From a virus: 27,347 bases of DNA. The stretch's first letter is position 1; each line of letters opens with the position of its first letter. The stretch is taken from positions 1 to 27,347 of the IMG/VR virus record IMGVR_UViG_3300001533_001964; one strand, written 5' to 3'. A program made the position numbers and the translations under genes. Shown piece by piece: positions 15,715 through 23,050 of this stretch. The notes beneath the pieces are model-generated. The model had not been told where the DNA came from, did not search any database, and worked only from the letters and a program-made list of their open reading frames with translations.

Positions 15715-16101
15715 ATGAAATATCTAAAACTATTTGAAGATCAGACAAAAGAACCAGATCCTTTTTCACAAGAAGAAGAATGGGAAGAAGTCGATGAAGA
15801 AAAGGCAAAAATAATTGCTGAAATTATGGAAATCGAAATGAACGATCCATTATCTGGTAAATATGGACTAGATGAAAAAGGACAAAAAATTGTTGATATA
15901 ATGAAAAAGAAATTACCAGAAAAATTAGATAATATAGATATTGAAGATTTGAAAGTTATGAAGCATCTATCAGAAATGCAAATTGAAATGAGAAAATATA
16001 TGGCAGAACATGATAATATTATTCGAGTAACTCAGAAATTATTACAAGATATAATGGTAGAAATATTTTCTGATGAAGATTTATTGAATGATTTTAATTA
16101 A
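15715..16101 (+). CDS. Leader-motif protein, 128 aa, helical
   Basis: Starts MKYLKLFEDQTKEPDPFSQE followed by EEWEEVDEEK, a clear copy of the shared leader located about 8.5 kb from the main cluster. The body is strongly helical and Lys/Glu-rich (AEIMEIEMNDPL, HLSEMQIEMRKYMAEHDN) with no recognised domain. It ends the transcript, since a strong terminator lies 20 bases downstream. That the leader is found on a body unlike the others supports the view that it is a tag, not part of one fold. Confidence 0.75.
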   Translation: MKYLKLFEDQTKEPDPFSQEEEWEEVDEEKAKIIAEIMEIEMNDPLSGKYGLDEKGQKIVDIMKKKLPEKLDNIDIEDLKVMKHLSEMQIEMRKYMAEHDNIIRVTQKLLQDIMVEIFSDEDLLNDFN

Positions 16102-16120
16102 TTAAAAATATTTTTAAGTT

Positions 16121-16153
16121 AAAAAAGAAGTCTTTATATAGACTTCTTTTTTT
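16121..16153. terminator. Strong terminator, symmetrical
   Basis: AAAAAAGAAGTCT pairs with AGACTTCTTTTTT around a 6-base loop, a 13-bp perfect stem with A and T runs either side. It ends the 14908-16101 unit and isolates the downstream homing endonuclease gene. Confidence 0.85.
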
Positions 16154-16200
16154 GTGCTTAAATTTTAATATATAGATAGGATAAAGAAATAAAATTAATT

Positions 16201-17004
16201 ATGATCTTGACAAAGAATGTTGATGTGAAAATAATAAATCATAATATAAACCATTACAAGAATCTTGGTTATAAAGTGAATTATTTCGATACAATTAATG
16301 TACCTGTGGACCACTTAACAAAAGGATCTCATATAGAAATATATGTAAAATGTGATAAATGTGATTATAAAAGAAAAATAAGATATGATCATTATAATCA
16401 AAGAAAAATAAACGGCTATCTATGCCCAAAATGCACTAAAATTTATACAAGTAAAATATTATTTAAGAAATACGGAGTATATAATATATCACAATCAAAT
16501 AAAATTAAAGAAAAAAAGAAAAAAACTAATATAAAAAATTGGGGAGTTGAAAACGTATTTCAATCAGAAATAATAAAAAATAAATCAAAAAAAACCATAT
16601 TTGAAAAATATGGTGTGAATCATATAAGAAAATCCCAATATTTTATTAATATTTCGAAAAAAACCAGAATAAATAATGGTAATCAGATAAGTGATGATGA
16701 ACTATCAGAATTTCAACTTTATAAGAGAAAAGTAAATACCATAACTAGAAAATTAAAAAAAGAATTATTTGAAAAATGGGATGGTTATGATTTTTATGAT
16801 GGAGAGTATATAAAAAATAACAAAAATTACAAAGATAAATGTTATCCGAGTATTGACCATAAAATATCAATATATAATGGATTTAAAAATAAAATTGACC
16901 CATATAAAATAGGAAACATGAATAATCTATGTATTACTAAAAAATATTTAAATAGTTCAAAATCTTTTAAGAATTATACATTAGATAATGATGGTATAGG
17001 TTAA
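16201..17004 (+). CDS. Free-standing HNH-type homing endonuclease with KYGV repeats
   Basis: A 267-residue protein. The N-terminal part (NLGYKVNYFDTINVPVDHLT, KCDKCDYKRKI, CPKCTK) holds CxxC pairs of a zinc finger. The middle has three spaced copies of a KYGV-type unit (FKKYGVYNISQSNKIKEKK, NWGVENVFQSEIIKNKSKK, EKYGVNHIRKSQYF), a DNA-binding repeat seen in phage homing endonucleases. The C-terminus SIDHKISIYNGF ... NNLCITKKYLNSSKS fits an HNH nuclease core (D-H, N, and the LCxTKKYLNSSK end). The gene is bounded by a terminator and a poly-A stretch and breaks the run of small genes, as a mobile insert would. Target site unknown. Confidence 0.72.
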   Translation: MILTKNVDVKIINHNINHYKNLGYKVNYFDTINVPVDHLTKGSHIEIYVKCDKCDYKRKIRYDHYNQRKINGYLCPKCTKIYTSKILFKKYGVYNISQSNKIKEKKKKTNIKNWGVENVFQSEIIKNKSKKTIFEKYGVNHIRKSQYFINISKKTRINNGNQISDDELSEFQLYKRKVNTITRKLKKELFEKWDGYDFYDGEYIKNNKNYKDKCYPSIDHKISIYNGFKNKIDPYKIGNMNNLCITKKYLNSSKSFKNYTLDNDGIG

Positions 17005-17033
17005 AAAAAAAAAAATAAATAGACAATAAAATA

Positions 17034-18401
17034 ATGAATAAATTATTTGAAGGAGCTCCTACAATAGACGATTCCGAGCAACATTGGATAAGAAAAGGTA
17101 AAATTGGTAAACAATGCATGATATTTTTTCACGATGACTTAGATGGTATAATGTCAGCTATTGTAACTCGTGATTATCTTAGAAATCATGGATTCAGAAT
17201 TGTTGGTTATGGAATTGTAAATTATCAGGAAGGTTGGAAAAATATTGAATTAGATAATCGTTATATAAATATCGCTCTTGATTTTGCAGAAGATTTGGAT
17301 GAATTAGATGTATACATTGATCATCATGGTGATTTTGTAGAGAAGGGTGGTGATATATCAAAAATGAGTGTAAAATCAGTAAAAACTGAAACATCAAGTG
17401 CCTACGAAGGAATTTGTCATCAATTAGGGATGCCAGTAGATTCATTAATATTGAATGTCATTGATATGGTGGATGGGGCTCGTTATCAATTTTATGATGT
17501 AGATATAGAAACCATATTAAATTTTAATTTGCAAGATATAATGGATTCGGATAATCCAAAACTTATTTTCGCCGGAGCTTTCAACCAACTAATAAAAAGA
17601 GGAGACTATAGAACACTTATAGAAGTTGCCCATAACGCAACGCTTTCAATTATAAATATATTTTTAATGTTCAAAAGATTATATCCAGAAAACAATCCAG
17701 ATAGAAGAACAGGTATAGGAAAAGAATTTATTGCCGATGGACAGACTAGAATACAAACCATGATAAATAGAACAAGAGGAAAAGAAGAAAAACAAATATT
17801 TACCAATCAAAAAGAATTTTATGATGAATTTTGGAACGGTACTATACTAAAAATGGATGGTTATCAGATTATAGGTAATTTAGCATTTATTCCTCATGGA
17901 ACATGGGCAAATGCTTTAAGAGCAAGAGCAATAATTAGTGAAGATTTAAGAGAAAAAGAACAATTAAGAAACCATACCGTAAACTTCATACTTTTACAAT
18001 ATGGTGCAACTCTTCAAATTGCTGATACAGATAGAGGAATATCAAATATACCAGAAAATGAGTTGCCAAGACTAAAAAATGGAGAACCTATCAAACATCT
18101 AGGAGATTATACTCATTATCTATTAGATGGATTCAAAGAATTGGGGTATGATAAAGAAATGTCAAAAGCGGGTGGTCATCCAGGTATTGGAAATCTATCA
18201 AACATATTAGGGGTATACACAGGAAAAGGAAATTTACACGGTATCAAATGGGTTGATTTATTCAAAAATAAAATAATAAATGATTTATCTGGTGTTCGTT
18301 GGATATTGACAATGCCATGGGATGTTTATAAAGAACCCGAACCAAAAGAAAGAATAATAAATGAAAAAGTTCTTATGATAAATGAAATAAGAACACTTTG
18401 A
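17034..18401 (+). CDS. DHH-family phosphoesterase
   Basis: A 455-residue DHH/DHHA1 protein, related to RecJ nuclease, oligoribonucleases and cyclic-dinucleotide phosphodiesterases. Motif I is FFHDDLDGIMSA (H33, D35, D37), motif II is IALDFAEDLD (D83), motif III is the DHH box YIDHHGD (D96, H97, H98) and motif IV is VIDMVDGARY (D144), together binding two Mn ions. The C-terminal KAGGHPGIGNLSN (GGH at 380-382) is the DHHA1 substrate-binding loop. The middle region (about 170-300) is unusually long. No membrane segment. Whether it acts on DNA, short RNA or a cyclic dinucleotide cannot be told from motifs; an anti-defence role by degrading signalling nucleotides is a speculation worth testing. 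Confidence 0.82.
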   Translation: MNKLFEGAPTIDDSEQHWIRKGKIGKQCMIFFHDDLDGIMSAIVTRDYLRNHGFRIVGYGIVNYQEGWKNIELDNRYINIALDFAEDLDELDVYIDHHGDFVEKGGDISKMSVKSVKTETSSAYEGICHQLGMPVDSLILNVIDMVDGARYQFYDVDIETILNFNLQDIMDSDNPKLIFAGAFNQLIKRGDYRTLIEVAHNATLSIINIFLMFKRLYPENNPDRRTGIGKEFIADGQTRIQTMINRTRGKEEKQIFTNQKEFYDEFWNGTILKMDGYQIIGNLAFIPHGTWANALRARAIISEDLREKEQLRNHTVNFILLQYGATLQIADTDRGISNIPENELPRLKNGEPIKHLGDYTHYLLDGFKELGYDKEMSKAGGHPGIGNLSNILGVYTGKGNLHGIKWVDLFKNKIINDLSGVRWILTMPWDVYKEPEPKERIINEKVLMINEIRTL

Positions 18402-18427
18402 TATTTGAAATAATTTTTTTATTTTTG
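18397..18427 (+). promoter_or_regulatory. Possible Bacteroidota-type promoter TTTG-N19-TATTTTTG
   Basis: TTTG at 18397 and TATTTTTG at 18420 have the 19-base spacing of the Bacteroidota consensus (TTTG-N19..21-TAnnTTTG). However, the start codon of the next gene is at 18429, closer than the expected start of transcription, so it would be leaderless, or the match is chance in AT-rich DNA. Confidence 0.2.
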
Positions 18428-18428
18428 T

Positions 18429-18665
18429 ATGATGAGATACACTACATATTTTTCAGATATTCTTTGTTTACCAAGTGGCAGAGTTTTAACTGTTAGTACA
18501 AGAGCTACTGAAGAATTAAGAAAAAACGATTTGATAAAATGGAAAAGAAATATAGAAATGAGTGATGAAAAAATAAACATTCATGGATATGTTTGCAAAG
18601 ACAAAGATATAGAAAAAATAGAAGAAATTGATAAAAGAATAGTACCTTTTAATGAGAGAAGATAA
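18429..18665 (+). CDS. PSG-motif family protein 1, 78 aa
   Basis: The first of four tandem genes sharing a short N-terminal motif: here CLPSGRVLTVSTRATEELRK, with PSG at residues 15-17, followed by NDLIKW. The rest is charged and lacks a known fold. A second ATG directly follows the first. It overlaps the next gene by 14 bases. The motif (hydrophobic, P-S-G, polar, two hydrophobic residues, then an E-containing helix and an LI-x-aromatic end) looks like a small beta-hairpin plus helix. Function unknown. Confidence 0.7.
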   Translation: MMRYTTYFSDILCLPSGRVLTVSTRATEELRKNDLIKWKRNIEMSDEKINIHGYVCKDKDIEKIEEIDKRIVPFNERR

Positions 18666-19005
18666 GGATTATATCGTAGGTGTTCCAAGTGGAGAAATAA
18701 TACACTGTAGAAATAGTGATATTTACGATCTTGTTCTTTCCGGTTTGGTGAAATATAGAGAATATTATGGAAATGAACAAGTATCTTCTTATTTCTTTCG
18801 TGATATATTATTGGATGATATTATAAAAATCATACATGATAATATTAAGTATGGTGATTATATAGAACATAAAATTTTTGGAAAAGGTAGAATAAGTGGA
18901 TTTAGTGATAAAAAAGGTTTTTATGTATACTTCAGTAATAAAGGAATTAATCTTGAAGTAGATTTGGATTCTTTTTTATTACAAAAACATATTAAATTGT
19001 TATAA
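18652..19005 (+). CDS. PSG-motif family protein 2, 117 aa, with a UvrD/PcrA-Tudor-like segment
   Basis: Begins with the family motif (VGVPSGEIIHCRNSDIYDLV, PSG at 12-14, then SGLVKYREY). Residues about 64-100 read KYGDYIEHKIFGKGRISGF followed by YVYFSNKGI, the spacing of the Tudor-like barrel at the C-terminus of UvrD/PcrA helicases (GDxVxHxxFGxGxV), a module known to contact RNA polymerase. The match is by eye and could be a generic SH3-like fold. Start and stop overlap both neighbours (14 bases upstream, one base downstream). Confidence 0.72.
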   Translation: MREDKDYIVGVPSGEIIHCRNSDIYDLVLSGLVKYREYYGNEQVSSYFFRDILLDDIIKIIHDNIKYGDYIEHKIFGKGRISGFSDKKGFYVYFSNKGINLEVDLDSFLLQKHIKLL

Positions 19006-19415
19006 TGTATTACGTAGAAGATGATGTTTTGGTAGGATTACCTAGCGGACAGGTTATAACTGTAAATCGTCACGAAGCACATGTTCTATTAAATTTAGGA
19101 TTAATTGATTGGAATCCCGAATTAAATGAATTTACTTTTGATGATAGAGTATATAAAAAAATTATTGAATTTTTATATGAGATAAGAGAAGGAGATTTTG
19201 TCAAAATAAAATCAAGAAGCGGTCGTTATCAAAAAGCAAAAGTAATAGAAATAGTCGGTAGTTATGATGGTAGTGATATTATGGGTAGAAATTTTAATAG
19301 AGTATTTGATATTGGAACTACTGTATATGTAGTTAAATTTACAAATGGTCAGATTGGTATGTACGAAAAGGATCAAATAAAAAAAATAAGAGATGTCAAC
19401 GATGAAATTATTTGA
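19005..19415 (+). CDS. PSG-motif family protein 3, 136 aa, SH3-like C-terminal part
   Basis: The motif is VGLPSGQVITVNRHEAHVLL (PSG at 13-15) followed by LGLIDWNPE. The C-terminal half (IREGDFVKIKSRSGRYQKAK, VIEIVGSYDG, then TVYVVKFTNGQIGMYEKDQI) has an SH3/KOW-like alternation of strands and resembles the second half of the previous protein more loosely. It overlaps the upstream stop by one base and the downstream gene by up to 23 bases. No enzyme motif. Confidence 0.72.
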   Translation: MYYVEDDVLVGLPSGQVITVNRHEAHVLLNLGLIDWNPELNEFTFDDRVYKKIIEFLYEIREGDFVKIKSRSGRYQKAKVIEIVGSYDGSDIMGRNFNRVFDIGTTVYVVKFTNGQIGMYEKDQIKKIRDVNDEII

Positions 19416-19644
19416 GGATTTTTTTTCGGATGAAAAATCAAAAGAAATTTACGGAATGCCGAGTGGTCAAATGATCGAGGTCAGTGAATCTGAATTCAAT
19501 TTTCTTAAAAAGATAAAACTTATTAAATTTGTTGCTTTTTCCGAAAAAGATCTTATGATAGATGATATTATCCCAATATATGAATGGTTCTTTTATGATA
19601 AAGACTATGATAAAATAATCAATTTACTTATGAATTCACTTTAA
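19393..19644 (+). CDS. PSG-motif family protein 4, 83 aa
   Basis: Combines the two families of this genome: MKLFEDFFSDEK at the N-terminus resembles the MKYLKLFED leader, followed by IYGMPSGQMIEVSESEFNFL (PSG at 23-25) and IKLIKFV. The in-frame ATG at 19402 starts precisely at MKLFED and may be the real start. The gene overlaps the upstream one and its stop overlaps the end of the convergent minus-strand gene by 9 bases. Function unknown. Confidence 0.7.
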   Translation: MSTMKLFEDFFSDEKSKEIYGMPSGQMIEVSESEFNFLKKIKLIKFVAFSEKDLMIDDIIPIYEWFFYDKDYDKIINLLMNSL

Positions 19645-20241
19645 GAGCGTTGGATCATTTTTGTATTGTTCAATTAATTCATTCATTTCTGATTTGTCAA
19701 CGAGTTTCAAATCATCATCATCAAAATTAAATTTACCAACATTAATATCTTCATCAGTTTTTAATTCATCTCTTAGATCTCGATAAAAAATCTTCATTTT
19801 ATTTAATAATTCATGAATCATTCTGTTTGATTCACGTATTTCTTTCTGATAAGCATTTACAGCATTATGCATGTCGGGATCGTTTGATCCAGCATCCAAT
19901 TGACGCATACAATTAATTAAACCTCTTTTTGCACAAGATAATGAAAATTTTATATCACTTATTTCTTCAGCGTCATTCTTTATAAGTTTACTAATATTTT
20001 TATTTAACATTGTTTCATCATTTAGATAAAGACTTGATATACATTCTAAGGTTTCTTCTGCTTCATCATTAATTAATGAAATATCCTTTTCATAATCATA
20101 GACCTCAATTTCCATATTCAAACCAGGTAATGTATCATCGGTTGGAAATAAATTATCTGGTATACTCGTATCTATGCCCTTTATTTCTTCCTTTAATCTT
20201 TCTATATTATTCTTCAATCTTATAGAATGTTCTTGGTTCAT
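19636..20241 (-). CDS. Hypothetical coiled-coil protein, 201 aa
   Basis: A lone minus-strand gene inside a plus-strand block. Helical and charged: an N-terminal helix (IRLKNNIERLKEEIKGI), an acidic middle, and a central-to-C-terminal helical bundle (KRGLINCMRQLDAG, AYQKEIRESNRMIHELLNKM). It ends with an acidic segment (FNFDDDDLKLVDKSEMNELI). No known domain. Its last codons overlap those of the convergent PSG gene, and no terminator separates them, so the two transcripts can interfere. Function unknown. Confidence 0.7.
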   Translation of the reverse strand: MNQEHSIRLKNNIERLKEEIKGIDTSIPDNLFPTDDTLPGLNMEIEVYDYEKDISLINDEAEETLECISSLYLNDETMLNKNISKLIKNDAEEISDIKFSLSCAKRGLINCMRQLDAGSNDPDMHNAVNAYQKEIRESNRMIHELLNKMKIFYRDLRDELKTDEDINVGKFNFDDDDLKLVDKSEMNELIEQYKNDPTLLK

Positions 20242-20306
20242 AATAATTATTTCGTTTTAATTATATATTTAATTATAAAGGTTTAAAAAATAATATATAT
20301 AATCAT

Positions 20307-21074
20307 ATGAAAAAATTATATTTGTATAACTGGAATGAAACTAAAAACTTAGAGCCTTCTTCGTCACCAAGGCGAAAGATAAATGTAAATGATTTAGAAT
20401 GGGATTGGGAAGAAGATGAACCACTATCAGACCATGAAAAATTAAGAAATGAATTTGCATGGACAACAGCAGAAGGTAGTTTTATATATCTTAAAAACCT
20501 AAAAACTAACCATATAAGACATATAATAAATTATGTAAAAAGAAATAAGGATAGATACAAGGATAAATTTGATGTAATTATAAGTGCTATGGAAAGCGAA
20601 TTAAAATACAGAAAAGGAAACAAAAAAATGGAAAATCATTCTATCAGGGAAAGTTTAGGGAATGATAAATCAAAATTAAAAGATTTTGTAAAAAGAGAAT
20701 TATGGGATGAAGCTGATAAAGAGTTCGATAGAATATCAAATAAATATTGGAATGAATCGAAAACTATGGGTGAGTATGACAGAAAGATGGACGAATTAAA
20801 AACAATATATCCAGACAGATATAAACCAAAAATAAGTATTGATTCTAGTCCATCTTTATACAATAAACCTAAACAACCAATTAAACCACAAGAAGAAAAA
20901 ATGATTGATATATTATTAAAACCAAGTGGAGAAATTATAGAAGTTTCTGAAGAAGAATTTGAAGAATTAAATGAATTTTTTGAATTTGAATATATCAAAG
21001 AATATGATTGTTATTGGATAGAGGATGATTTAAGAGATGGTATAATATCAATTTTATACTATTTCAAAAAATAA
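20307..21074 (+). CDS. PSG-motif family protein 5, 255 aa, with an N-terminal acidic leader
   Basis: Starts MKKLYLYNWNETKNLEP and reaches an acidic Trp stretch, NDLEWDWEEDEPL (28-40), similar in layout to the leader-motif proteins. A helical middle (about 44-170) follows. The last 55 residues are a PSG module: ILLKPSGEIIEVSEEEFEEL (PSG at 206-208), then DCYWIEDDLRDGIISILYYF. So the family motif is here a C-terminal domain on a longer protein, showing that it is a movable module. A TATATATAA stretch lies just upstream. Function unknown. Confidence 0.72.
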   Translation: MKKLYLYNWNETKNLEPSSSPRRKINVNDLEWDWEEDEPLSDHEKLRNEFAWTTAEGSFIYLKNLKTNHIRHIINYVKRNKDRYKDKFDVIISAMESELKYRKGNKKMENHSIRESLGNDKSKLKDFVKRELWDEADKEFDRISNKYWNESKTMGEYDRKMDELKTIYPDRYKPKISIDSSPSLYNKPKQPIKPQEEKMIDILLKPSGEIIEVSEEEFEELNEFFEFEYIKEYDCYWIEDDLRDGIISILYYFKK

Positions 21075-21084
21075 TAAAATAAAC

Positions 21085-21420
21085 GTGAATCAACTAACAG
21101 GAGGTTTTGAGATTAAAAGAAAAAGTCCATTCGATAAGATGATTGAACAACAAAGAATTCAAATGGATGAACTAAATTCGCATATACCAGAAAAACCTCA
21201 AGAAAATTATATTGATGAATCTATAGTAAACAGTTTTCAAGCAAACATAAATGTTGTAAAGAATGGCCAACATGTAAGTAAAGGTGGCTATTATAGGGAT
21301 TTTGAAACAGACAAAGGTAGGTTATATACGAATCAGATACCCATAAGACCAACAAACGAACCAGTAGAACAAGTCGATCCATCTTCCTTTTTTGGTAGTT
21401 CTCTAAAAGGATTGATATAA
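21085..21420 (+). CDS. Hypothetical protein, 111 aa, GTG start
   Basis: Begins with GTG (NQLTGGFEIKRKSPF); no in-frame ATG precedes it, and the next one (at 21139) would remove the N-terminal basic segment. The C-terminal half has YYRDFETDKGRLYTNQIPIR and ends PSSFFGSSLKGLI. Polar, mostly unstructured, no known domain. It lies 10 bases after the previous stop and 16 bases before the next gene, in the unit that leads to the histidine kinase. Confidence 0.62.
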   Translation: MNQLTGGFEIKRKSPFDKMIEQQRIQMDELNSHIPEKPQENYIDESIVNSFQANINVVKNGQHVSKGGYYRDFETDKGRLYTNQIPIRPTNEPVEQVDPSSFFGSSLKGLI

Positions 21421-21436
21421 AAAATAATAAAAAATC

Positions 21437-21631
21437 ATGGAAAATTTTGAAAAATCACCAATCATAGATCCTGATAACTATGATCCACAGGATTATGAAA
21501 TTGGGCAAAAAGTAAGATATAGAGAAGGAAACAAATTATTAAATGCGATTATAAAAGATTTAGATTATACAACAGGAGCAGTAGTTGTTGATTTCATAGA
21601 ATATGAAAATGATGAAAATGAAGAGGAATAA
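21437..21631 (+). CDS. Small acidic SH3-like protein, 64 aa
   Basis: The core EIGQKVRYREGNKLLNAIIK followed by TTGAVVVDFIEYE has the spacing of a single small SH3/Tudor-like barrel, with an acidic tail (ENDENEEE). The TAA stop abuts the ATG of the histidine kinase gene with no gap (21629-21634), a sign of coupled translation. It may assist the kinase or simply share the transcript. Confidence 0.65.
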   Translation: MENFEKSPIIDPDNYDPQDYEIGQKVRYREGNKLLNAIIKDLDYTTGAVVVDFIEYENDENEEE

Positions 21632-22918
21632 ATGTCAGAGATAAAGGAATATCATAATGAAAATAAGACAGAAGAGGTAAAGAAGTTAGAAATAGAACTT
21701 CGAGATACAATTCAAGAACTTGAAATAAAAAATCAAGAATTAGAATCATATAATGAAGAATTAAAAAATACAATAATAGAATTGGATAAAGCTCGAATAG
21801 AAGCTGAAAAATCAGATAAAATGAAATCTATATTTCTAGCCAATATGTCACATGAGATAAGAACTCCTATGAATAGCATATTAGGATTTTCTGAGATTTT
21901 ACTAAATAATGGTTTCAATCGAAGACAAACAAAAAAATATTTGATTATTATTAATAAAAATGGTGAACAATTATTAAAATTAATAAATGATATTATCGAC
22001 TTATCAAAAATTCAAGTTGGTGAACTAAAATTAGAAGAATCAACTTTTTCAGTTGATGAATTTTGTGATGAAATTTACGAAAATTTTTCTGTAAATTCAC
22101 AATTAATAAAAAAAGATATAAAGTTATTATACAATATGCCAGAGGAACTTGATGATATTTATATAACAACAGACAGAGAAAGATTAAAACAAGTCATGAA
22201 TAACTTAATTGGTAATTCTATAAAATTCACAGAAAAAGGTCGTATAGAATATGGGTGTGATATAATTGGAGAAGATAAATTAAAAATATATGTAAAAGAT
22301 ACTGGAATTGGATTAGATGAAAAAAATAAATATGAAATTTTTAATCAATTTGTGCAAATTAATTCAAAAGAATATTCAAAAAAAGAAGGAACAGGATTAG
22401 GATTATCGATATCAAAAGGAATAATCGAATTATTGGGTGGTAAAATTTTTATAGAATCTGAAATAAATAAAGGAACAACAATATCTTTTACGATACCAGT
22501 TAAAATATCTAAAGAAGTATTTATAAATGAAAAGACTAATGAAAATTACGATTATAACTTTTATGATAAAAACATATTAGTCGCAGAGGATATTGAAGAT
22601 AATTTTAATTTAATAAAAGAAATGATATTACCTACGAATTGTATAATACAATGGGCAAAAGACGGAAAAGAAGCGATAGAATTATATAATAAATATGACT
22701 TTGATATCATATTACTCGATATGAGAATGCCTGTTATGTCAGGTTATGAAGTATTAGAAATAATAAGAAAAGAAAATAAAGAAATCCCTATAATATCACA
22801 AACAGCATATGCTTTTGCTGATGATAAAAAAAAATTGATCGATAAAGGTTGTAATGACTACATATCTAAACCTATAAATCGAAAAGAACTCTTGAATCTA
22901 ATATCCAAATATCTGTAA
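21632..22918 (+). CDS. Cytosolic hybrid histidine kinase with receiver domain
   Basis: A 428-residue two-component protein. An N-terminal coiled coil (about 14-62) replaces a sensor domain, and there is no membrane helix. The dimerisation/phosphoacceptor box is FLANMSHEIRTPMNSILGFS (His74). The ATPase domain shows the N box NNLIGNSIKFTEKG, the D box VKDTGIGLDE and the G box GTGLGLSISKGIIELLGG. The receiver (about 313-428) has acidic E319/D320, the phosphoacceptor D363 in IILLDMRMP, T391 and the conserved K413 (ISKP). All catalytic residues are present. The sequence is typical of Bacteroidota hybrid kinases, suggesting capture from a host. Hybrid kinases are exceptional in phages; a role in rewiring host signalling is inference. 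Confidence 0.93.
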   Translation: MSEIKEYHNENKTEEVKKLEIELRDTIQELEIKNQELESYNEELKNTIIELDKARIEAEKSDKMKSIFLANMSHEIRTPMNSILGFSEILLNNGFNRRQTKKYLIIINKNGEQLLKLINDIIDLSKIQVGELKLEESTFSVDEFCDEIYENFSVNSQLIKKDIKLLYNMPEELDDIYITTDRERLKQVMNNLIGNSIKFTEKGRIEYGCDIIGEDKLKIYVKDTGIGLDEKNKYEIFNQFVQINSKEYSKKEGTGLGLSISKGIIELLGGKIFIESEINKGTTISFTIPVKISKEVFINEKTNENYDYNFYDKNILVAEDIEDNFNLIKEMILPTNCIIQWAKDGKEAIELYNKYDFDIILLDMRMPVMSGYEVLEIIRKENKEIPIISQTAYAFADDKKKLIDKGCNDYISKPINRKELLNLISKYL

Positions 22919-22934
22919 ATAAACTTATTCTTTT

Positions 22935-22960
22935 ATTTGTATATAAGTTCATATACAAAT
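22935..22960. repeat. Perfect 10-bp inverted repeat upstream of the thioredoxin promoter
   Basis: ATTTGTATAT (22935-22944), a 6-base spacer AAGTTC, then ATATACAAAT (22951-22960). No T-tract follows, so it is a poor terminator for the kinase gene, though its hairpin could protect an mRNA end. Its position 19 bases before the -33 element of the next promoter suits an operator. Confidence 0.5.
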
Positions 22961-22978
22961 TCAATTAAACTATTTTTA

Positions 22979-23010
22979 TTTGATATAAATAAAAATTGGC
23001 ATTATATTTG
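22979..23010 (+). promoter_or_regulatory. Bacteroidota-type promoter for thioredoxin
   Basis: TTTG at 22979-22982, 20 bases, then TATATTTG at 23003-23010. Both elements and the spacing agree with the published Bacteroidota housekeeping consensus (TTTG, N19-21, TAnnTTTG). The start codon is 40 bases downstream, after an A-rich leader, also usual in that phylum. A T4-late-type TATAAATA lies in the spacer (22984-22991). Confidence 0.6.
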
Positions 23011-23050
23011 ACAAATAAAAAAAAACAAAAAAAAAAACAAAAAAAAAATT

